A stretch of DNA of 64,000 nt. Origin: Pseudomonas viridiflava (GTDB lineage Bacteria; Pseudomonadota; Gammaproteobacteria; Pseudomonadales; Pseudomonadaceae). The position numbers and the translations under genes were made by a program. Location: the NCBI RefSeq assembly GCF_900590885.1, contig NZ_UUON01000050.1, forward strand, positions 558,001 through 622,000, written 5' to 3'. The notes under the pieces were generated by a model. It was given only the letters and a program-made list of their open reading frames with translations. It had not been told where the DNA came from and made no database searches. This document shows positions 57,764 through 64,000 of this stretch, one piece after another (within the stretch, counting starts at the first letter, position 1; each line of letters starts with the position of its first letter).

Positions 57764-59947
57764 TCACGCCGCGCTGGTATCCTTGATCAAATGCGCCGCC
57801 AACGTGCGCAACGGCCCCAGCTGCCGGCAAATCAACCCCAGCTGCGTCTGCACCAGCCGCTGCCCTTCATCGATCTCATCCGGCATCTGCTCCAGGTCCG
57901 CCGCCAGGGCTTCCTCGGCATCACTCTGAATCGCAATCGGCTGCTTGTTCGCCAGCCCCGTGGCGATTTCATCGATGCTCGCGGCCAGGGTATTGCCCGC
58001 GCCGTCGATCAAATGTTCGCGCACCTCGGCCGGCAATTGGGTTTCGCGGTGTGCACCCAGGCCAGACAAGTAGCTGAGCAAGGTGTGTGACAAGACCAGG
58101 AAGCGGAAGCCCACGTCAGCCTCCTTACGGAAATGCCCCGGTTCCATCAGCATGTTCGCCAGGGTGGTGGACAGCGCAGCGTCGGCGTTGTGGGCATTGC
58201 GCCGGGCCAGGCGATACGCGAGGTCGTCGCTCTTGCCGGCGGCGTATTGCTGCATGATCTGACGCAGGTAGATGCTATTGCAGGTCAGGGTATTGGCCAG
58301 CACTTTGTTCAGGCGCCGACCTTGCCAGTCCGGCAGGAACAGGAATACCGCGAGGCCCGCGATCAAGCTGCCCAGCAAGGTATCGAACAGCCGCGGCAGG
58401 AACAGCCCGTAGCCATCGCCGACCTGATTGAAGCAGAACAGCACCATCAGCGTGATGGCCGCCGTGGCCAGGGTGTAGCGGGTGGTGCGGTTGATAAAGA
58501 ACACCAGGCCGGCGGCGATGGCGAACATCGATTGCACCAGCGGGCTTGGGAACAGGTCGAACAGCGCCCAGGCCACCGTCAGGCCAATGGCCGTGCCGAT
58601 GATCCGCTGGCCGAGTTTGCGCCGGGTTGCGCCGTAATTCGGCTGGCACACAAACAGCGTGGTGAGGATGATCCAGTAACCCTGGGACGCGTGGATCGCG
58701 TGCAGCGTACCGTAACCGATGGTCAGCGCCAGCGACAAACGCAAGGCGTGGCGGAACAGCAGCGACGTCGGCGTGAGCTGGGTGCGCAGGCGCGTCCACA
58801 TTTCCTTGAGGTTGCGCGGCGCGCGGTCCAGCAGGTTGCTGTCGGTGGCGTCGGCCAGGGCGTCGGGGTTGCTGGCGTCGCCGAGCAGGCGGTCGAGTGT
58901 CGACAGGTTGGCCGCCAGGGCGCGCAGCGAGCGCAGCAGGCCGCGCCAGGCCGGGTTGCTCTGGATGCGCAGGTGTTCGAGGGAGGCGTTCAGGTCACTG
59001 AGGGCTTCGGCGAAGCTGTCGTCATAGATGAACGGCTGGCGCAGTTGGATCGACTCGGCCAGGGCCTGGCAGGCCTTGCCTTGCTGGCGCAGCAGGCGCT
59101 GGCAGCGGAACAGCACGTCGCTGTGGAAGAACGCATCGGCCAGGGCGTTGTAGGGGTAATGGGAGGAGCTGGCGCGTTCGTGGATGTCCTGGGCCAGGAA
59201 ATACAGCTTCAGGTAGCGGCTGACCTTCGAGCCCGGCCGCCCATTGCCCACGCGGTGCAGGATGATTTCCTTCGCGGCATTCAGCGCCGCCACTACCCGG
59301 CCATTTTGCTGGGCCAGTTCCAGGCGGCGTGCTTCCACATCCAGTTGGCGGATCGGTTCGAACAGCGACGACTTGAGCTTGAGGTAACGCCCCAATTCGC
59401 GAAACAACCGCGCCAGGCTCTGCTGCACCGGCTGGTTGGAAAACAACGCCTGCCACAGCACCGAAAGCACGCCGTACCAGGCGGCGCCGGCCACCAGCAG
59501 CAGGGGTTCGTGCCAGAAATCGGACACCGCGCCACCGCGCTGGTCCACGCCGATCATGGTGTAGACCGACAGAATCAAAGTGGCCGAAGCAATTGCGCCG
59601 TAGCGTTCGCCCAGTGCGCCGAGCATGGTCAGGCAGAAGCTGGCGAGCGCCAGGGCAATCGCGAAAATCCAGGGGTAGGGGAATAGCAGCTCCACCGACA
59701 GCGCGGCGATGCTGAAACACACCAGCGTCACCGCCAGGGCATTGAGGCGGCCTTGCCAGCTGTCGTCCGTCTCAGCCAGGGCGCTGGCGATAATCCCCAG
59801 GAACAGCGGGATCAGCAGCGTCATTTCATCCTGATACCAGCACAGCGCCATGCTGCCGGTGAGGGCGATGAATACCCGTACGCTGTAACTGAATTTATCC
59901 AGCGCCCACAGGCGCCGCATGGACTGCTTGAACGAGGTCGATGACAT
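57764..59947 (-). CDS. YccS/YhfK-family membrane protein (FUSC type)
   Basis: A 727-aa inner-membrane protein. Seen: two blocks of hydrophobic helices (about 20-150 and 400-530) separated by a long cytoplasmic helical region, and FRHALRLSLALTIGYGTLHAIHASQGYWIILTTLFVCQPNYGATRRKLGQRIIGTAIGL, a signature of the FUSC/YccS family. Members are proposed efflux or membrane-integrity proteins related to AaeB; substrate unknown. It is monocistronic here. Confidence 0.92.
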   Translation of the reverse strand: MSSTSFKQSMRRLWALDKFSYSVRVFIALTGSMALCWYQDEMTLLIPLFLGIIASALAETDDSWQGRLNALAVTLVCFSIAALSVELLFPYPWIFAIALALASFCLTMLGALGERYGAIASATLILSVYTMIGVDQRGGAVSDFWHEPLLLVAGAAWYGVLSVLWQALFSNQPVQQSLARLFRELGRYLKLKSSLFEPIRQLDVEARRLELAQQNGRVVAALNAAKEIILHRVGNGRPGSKVSRYLKLYFLAQDIHERASSSHYPYNALADAFFHSDVLFRCQRLLRQQGKACQALAESIQLRQPFIYDDSFAEALSDLNASLEHLRIQSNPAWRGLLRSLRALAANLSTLDRLLGDASNPDALADATDSNLLDRAPRNLKEMWTRLRTQLTPTSLLFRHALRLSLALTIGYGTLHAIHASQGYWIILTTLFVCQPNYGATRRKLGQRIIGTAIGLTVAWALFDLFPSPLVQSMFAIAAGLVFFINRTTRYTLATAAITLMVLFCFNQVGDGYGLFLPRLFDTLLGSLIAGLAVFLFLPDWQGRRLNKVLANTLTCNSIYLRQIMQQYAAGKSDDLAYRLARRNAHNADAALSTTLANMLMEPGHFRKEADVGFRFLVLSHTLLSYLSGLGAHRETQLPAEVREHLIDGAGNTLAASIDEIATGLANKQPIAIQSDAEEALAADLEQMPDEIDEGQRLVQTQLGLICRQLGPLRTLAAHLIKDTSAA

Positions 59948-60071
59948 GAAGGCTGGAGTCTTCCGGGACGATGCCGCTAAATTGAGGCATCAATGACGTC
60001 ACGGCAAGGGTGGTGAGCACATCTGAGAGCAAATTATTCCCAGGCACATTTTGATTGAGTACATCCTTTGG

Positions 60072-61268
60072 TCAGGCGTACTGAGCCGCCGCGTAGCCCG
60101 ACGCCCACGCCCACTGAAAATTGAACCCGCCCAAGTGCCCGGTCACATCCAGCACTTCACCAATAAAGTAAAGCCCCGGGCTTTTCAGCGATTCCATGGT
60201 TTTGGACGACACTTCCCGCGTATCCACCCCGCCCAGCGTCACCTCGGCCGTGCGGTAGCCTTCGGTGCCTGCCGGTATCAGCTGCCAGCTGGACAGCTTG
60301 GCGGCGATGTCGGCGATTTCGGCGTGGGTGTACTGCTTCATCGGCTTGGACACAAACCAGGTTTCCGCCAGCAGGTTGGCCATCTTCTTGGTGAAGATTT
60401 CACCCAGCAGGGTTTTCAATTCGCTGTTGGGTCGCTCGACCTGTTGCTCCTGTAGCCATGAATGGGCGTCACGGTCGGGCAGCAGGTTGATTTCCACGGT
60501 GTCGCCGGATTCCCAGTACGAGGAAATCTGCAAAATCGCCGGCCCGCTGAGGCCGCGATGGGTAAACAGGATGTTCTCGCGAAAGCTCTGGTCGTTGCAG
60601 CTGACCAGGCAATCCACCGAAGTGCCCGACAGCTCGCCGCACAGCTCCTTGAGCTGGTCGGTGATGGTGAACGGGACCAAGCCTGCACGGGTCGGCAGCA
60701 GCTCATGACCGAACTGCTTGGCCACCTGATAACCGAAACCGGTGGCGCCCAGGGTCGGAATCGACAGGCCGCCGGTGGCGATCACCAGCGACTCGCAGCG
60801 CAGTTCGCCCAAGGTGGTCTGCAACTGATAACCGGCATCCAGCTTGGCAATCTCCTGGACCGAGGTGTCCAGGTGCATGCTCACGCCGGCCTGGATGCAC
60901 TCGTCCAGCAGCATGCCAAGGATGTCGCTGGACTTGTTATCGCAGAACAACTGGCCGAGTTTTTTCTCGTGGTACGGCACGCCGTGCTTGGCCACCAGCC
61001 CGATGAAATCCCACTGGGTGTAGCGCGCCAGTGCCGACTTGCAGAAGTGTGCATTGTGCGAGAGGAAGTTGGCCGGCTCGGTGTACATATTGGTGAAATT
61101 GCAGCGGCCACCGCCGGACATCAGGATCTTTTTGCCGGCCTTGTTCGCGTGGTCGATCAACATCACCTTGCGCCCACGCCCGGCGGCGGTCAGTGCGCAC
61201 ATCAAGCCTGCGGCGCCGGCGCCAATGATCACAACTTCGGTCGAGCGCACAGCGATGTCCTCATACAA
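60072..61268 (-). CDS. BaiN-type NAD(P)/FAD-dependent oxidoreductase (HI0933 family)
   Basis: A 398-aa flavoprotein. Seen: VVIIGAGAAGLMCALTAAGRGRKVMLID (FAD-binding Rossmann motif about 12-39), KILMSGGGRCNFTNMY (family signature about 47-62), GGLSIPTLGATGFGYQVAKQFGH and the C-terminal GEVLDVTGHLGGFNFQWAWASGYAAAQ. Function in pseudomonads is unknown; relatives are called flavocytochrome- or BaiN-like. It is separated from dbpA by a REP pair. Confidence 0.92.
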   Translation of the reverse strand: MYEDIAVRSTEVVIIGAGAAGLMCALTAAGRGRKVMLIDHANKAGKKILMSGGGRCNFTNMYTEPANFLSHNAHFCKSALARYTQWDFIGLVAKHGVPYHEKKLGQLFCDNKSSDILGMLLDECIQAGVSMHLDTSVQEIAKLDAGYQLQTTLGELRCESLVIATGGLSIPTLGATGFGYQVAKQFGHELLPTRAGLVPFTITDQLKELCGELSGTSVDCLVSCNDQSFRENILFTHRGLSGPAILQISSYWESGDTVEINLLPDRDAHSWLQEQQVERPNSELKTLLGEIFTKKMANLLAETWFVSKPMKQYTHAEIADIAAKLSSWQLIPAGTEGYRTAEVTLGGVDTREVSSKTMESLKSPGLYFIGEVLDVTGHLGGFNFQWAWASGYAAAQYA

Positions 61269-61294
61269 ATTCAGAATTGGAATTCAGTCAAAAA

Positions 61295-61380
61295 TGTGGG
61301 AGGGGGCTTGCACCCGATAGCGGTGGTTCAGTTACACCGCTATCGGGGGCAAGTCGAATCGTCGCACCGCCCCTCCCACA
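61295..61380. repeat. Mosaic REP pair between the flavoprotein gene and dbpA
   Basis: A standard left unit TGTGGGAGGGGGCTTGC... and a right unit with the 15-bp insert (GGTGCGACGATTCGA on the inverse strand, 61354-61368), ending CCCTCCCACA. Confidence 0.82.
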
Positions 61381-61409
61381 TTGGATCTCCGATAAATGTG
61401 GAGATCGTG

Positions 61410-62795
<1,386 letters not shown>

Positions 62796-62877
62796 GGGAC
62801 TGGCTCTGCAAAACAAAATGTCGCGCAGTGTACCAGCCCTGTGGGAATTTCCCCGCAAGTTCTAGACGAGAAGCCCG

Positions 62878-63999
62878 TTAATGCTCGATATGCTGCTCGG
62901 GGCTGGCCACGCGTTTGCCGTCTTTTGGCGACAATTGCAGGAAGATCGCCGCCGCCAGCATCGCCATGATGCCCACGGTGAGGAAGGTCAGCTGGAACGC
63001 GCCAAGCACGGTGCTCACGCCGTCGTTGCCGGTTTCTGCGGTAAACCCGCCCAGCAGCGCACCGGCGCAGGCCACGCCCAGGCTCAGGGACAATTGCGCC
63101 ACCACCGAGAGCAAACTGTTGCCGCTGCTGGCCTGGGCGTCGTCGAGGTCGATCAGGGTGACGGTGTTCATCGCGGTAAATTGCAGCGAGTTGATCGCCC
63201 CCAGCACGGCCAGCATCGCCAGCAGCAGCGGGTAGGGCGTTTGCTCCGTGACCAGGCCCATGCTCGCCAGCATGATCCCCAGGGCCAGGGTGTTGCCGGT
63301 GAGCACGATGCGGTAGCCCAGACGCTCGATCAGCGGCCGGGCGATGGACTTGGCAAACATCGCCGCCGCCGCCAGCGGCAGCATGCTCATGCCGGCTTGC
63401 GATGGCGAATAACCCAGCGCCACCTGCAACAGCAGCGGCACCAGGAACGGCAGCGCGCCGCTGCCCAGGCGTGCGAACAGGTTGCCGAGGATACCCACGG
63501 CAAAGGTGCGCGTCTTGAACAGCACCGGCGAAAAGAGTGCATTGTCGATGTGCCCGGCACGCAACCAATACGCCGCCAGGCACGCCAGCCCACCGAACAG
63601 CAGCAACATCACCCGCAGGTGCGGCAAGTGCAGTTCGCCCAGGCCTTCCATGGCGATGGTGATCAGCACCATCGCCGCGCCAAACAGCAGAAAGCCGATG
63701 CCATCAAAGCGCGTGCGCTCACTGCCGCGCAGGTCGGGGATGAATTTCCACACGGCGTAGCAGCCGATCATGCCCACCGGCAAGTTGATCAGGAAGATCC
63801 AGTGCCAGGTCAGGTATTGCACCATCCAGCCGCCCATGGTCGGGCCGAGCAACGGGCCGAGCAGGCCGGGGATGGTAATGAAGCCCATGATTCGTACGAG
63901 TTCGGAGCGCGGGTAGGCGCGCAGCACCACCAGCCGGCCGACCGGCAGCATCAGCGCGCCGCCCAAACCCTGGATCACCCGCGCGCCGACCAGCATGCT
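62878..63999 (-). CDS. MFS drug exporter, DHA2-type, 5' end cut by window edge
   Basis: The C-terminal 373 residues of a 14-helix MFS exporter (EmrB/MdtD type); the N-terminus lies beyond the right edge. Seen: ARVIQGLGGALMLPVGRLVVLRAYPR (DHA motif), PGLLGPLLGPTMGGWMVQYLTWHWIFLINLPVG (motif C, GxLxGPxxGG), and a run of hydrophobic helices to the stop at 62878. It should expel lipophilic compounds; substrate not predictable. Confidence 0.9.
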   Translation of the reverse strand, partial: SMLVGARVIQGLGGALMLPVGRLVVLRAYPRSELVRIMGFITIPGLLGPLLGPTMGGWMVQYLTWHWIFLINLPVGMIGCYAVWKFIPDLRGSERTRFDGIGFLLFGAAMVLITIAMEGLGELHLPHLRVMLLLFGGLACLAAYWLRAGHIDNALFSPVLFKTRTFAVGILGNLFARLGSGALPFLVPLLLQVALGYSPSQAGMSMLPLAAAAMFAKSIARPLIERLGYRIVLTGNTLALGIMLASMGLVTEQTPYPLLLAMLAVLGAINSLQFTAMNTVTLIDLDDAQASSGNSLLSVVAQLSLSLGVACAGALLGGFTAETGNDGVSTVLGAFQLTFLTVGIMAMLAAAIFLQLSPKDGKRVASPEQHIEH

Positions 64000-64000
64000 C

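Noticed and set aside
22843..61380. Regular spaced palindromes read as CRISPR repeats
   Set aside because: The repeats are scattered singly or in inverted pairs between genes, with no tandem spacing and no cas genes; they are REP elements.

Overview
The window is a 64 kb piece of a Pseudomonas chromosome, most like the P. fluorescens group. The evidence is the high-GC coding bias, the gene order algH-tonB-gshB-pilGHIJ-chpA-chpC, the metF/ahcY, metK/tkt/epd/pgk/fba and rsmE/bioA blocks that I recall lying near each other in P. aeruginosa, and the many REP-type palindromes built on TGTGGGAGGGGGC. I see no rRNA, tRNA, insertion sequence, integrase or CRISPR array. Both ends cut through genes (algH/yqgE on the left, an MFS exporter on the right).

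Layout. 1-2.5 kb: algH (partial), a tonB paralogue and gshB on the minus strand. 2.7-12.5 kb: the type IV pilus chemosensory operon pilG-pilH-pilI-pilJ-chpA-chpC; the methyltransferase pilK and the methylesterase chpB are missing. 12.5-14.85 kb: a small accessory pocket bounded by REP palindromes, with a lone HigA-type antitoxin, a DUF6124-type small protein behind a heavily structured leader, and an MNT nucleotidyltransferase/HEPN pair. 14.85-24 kb: a membrane protein of unknown function, then the complete malonate decarboxylase operon mdcABCDEGH with its MadL/MadM transporter and the LysR regulator mdcR. 24-33.4 kb: a hemolysin III-type protein, rsmE, bioA, cytochrome b561 and YceI, the helicase rhlE, a solute-binding protein, a glycosyltransferase-like orphan and metF. 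33.6-45.5 kb: ahcY behind an S-adenosylhomocysteine (SAH) riboswitch, a thioesterase, an FNT channel, a Na+/H+ antiporter, a MAPEG protein, mltA, a cytochrome c', small exported proteins, ligB, and metK in one operon with an ArsR-methyltransferase fusion. 45.7-52.1 kb: tkt, epd, pgk, two small lipoproteins and fba. 52.3-64 kb: a PL7 alginate lyase, a REC-PAS-GGDEF-EAL protein, a YgjP-type metalloprotein, a winged-helix protein, a GNAT enzyme, a second solute-binding protein, a YccS-type membrane protein, a BaiN-type flavoprotein, dbpA and a truncated MFS exporter.

How the genes work together. PilJ, PilI, ChpC and ChpA form a surface-sensing array that phosphorylates PilG and PilH. Mdc proteins split malonate to acetate and CO2; A-rich Hfq/Crc-like sites at the mdcA and madL start codons predict catabolite repression. 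AhcY, MetF and MetK are three steps of the methyl cycle, and two separate SAH/SAM-sensing devices appear to guard them: a riboswitch before ahcY and an ArsR-methyltransferase before metK. Tkt, Epd, Pgk and Fba join the pentose-phosphate, pyridoxal-phosphate and triose-phosphate routes.

The most unusual element is the leader at about 13046-13288. It holds a terminator-like hairpin, an overlapping alternative hairpin, two hairpins with identical GTGCAA loops, and three copies (+,-,+) of CTGTTTAGG, the last containing the Shine-Dalgarno of the downstream gene. This looks like a switch acting on transcription and translation, and I do not recognise it as a named RNA family.
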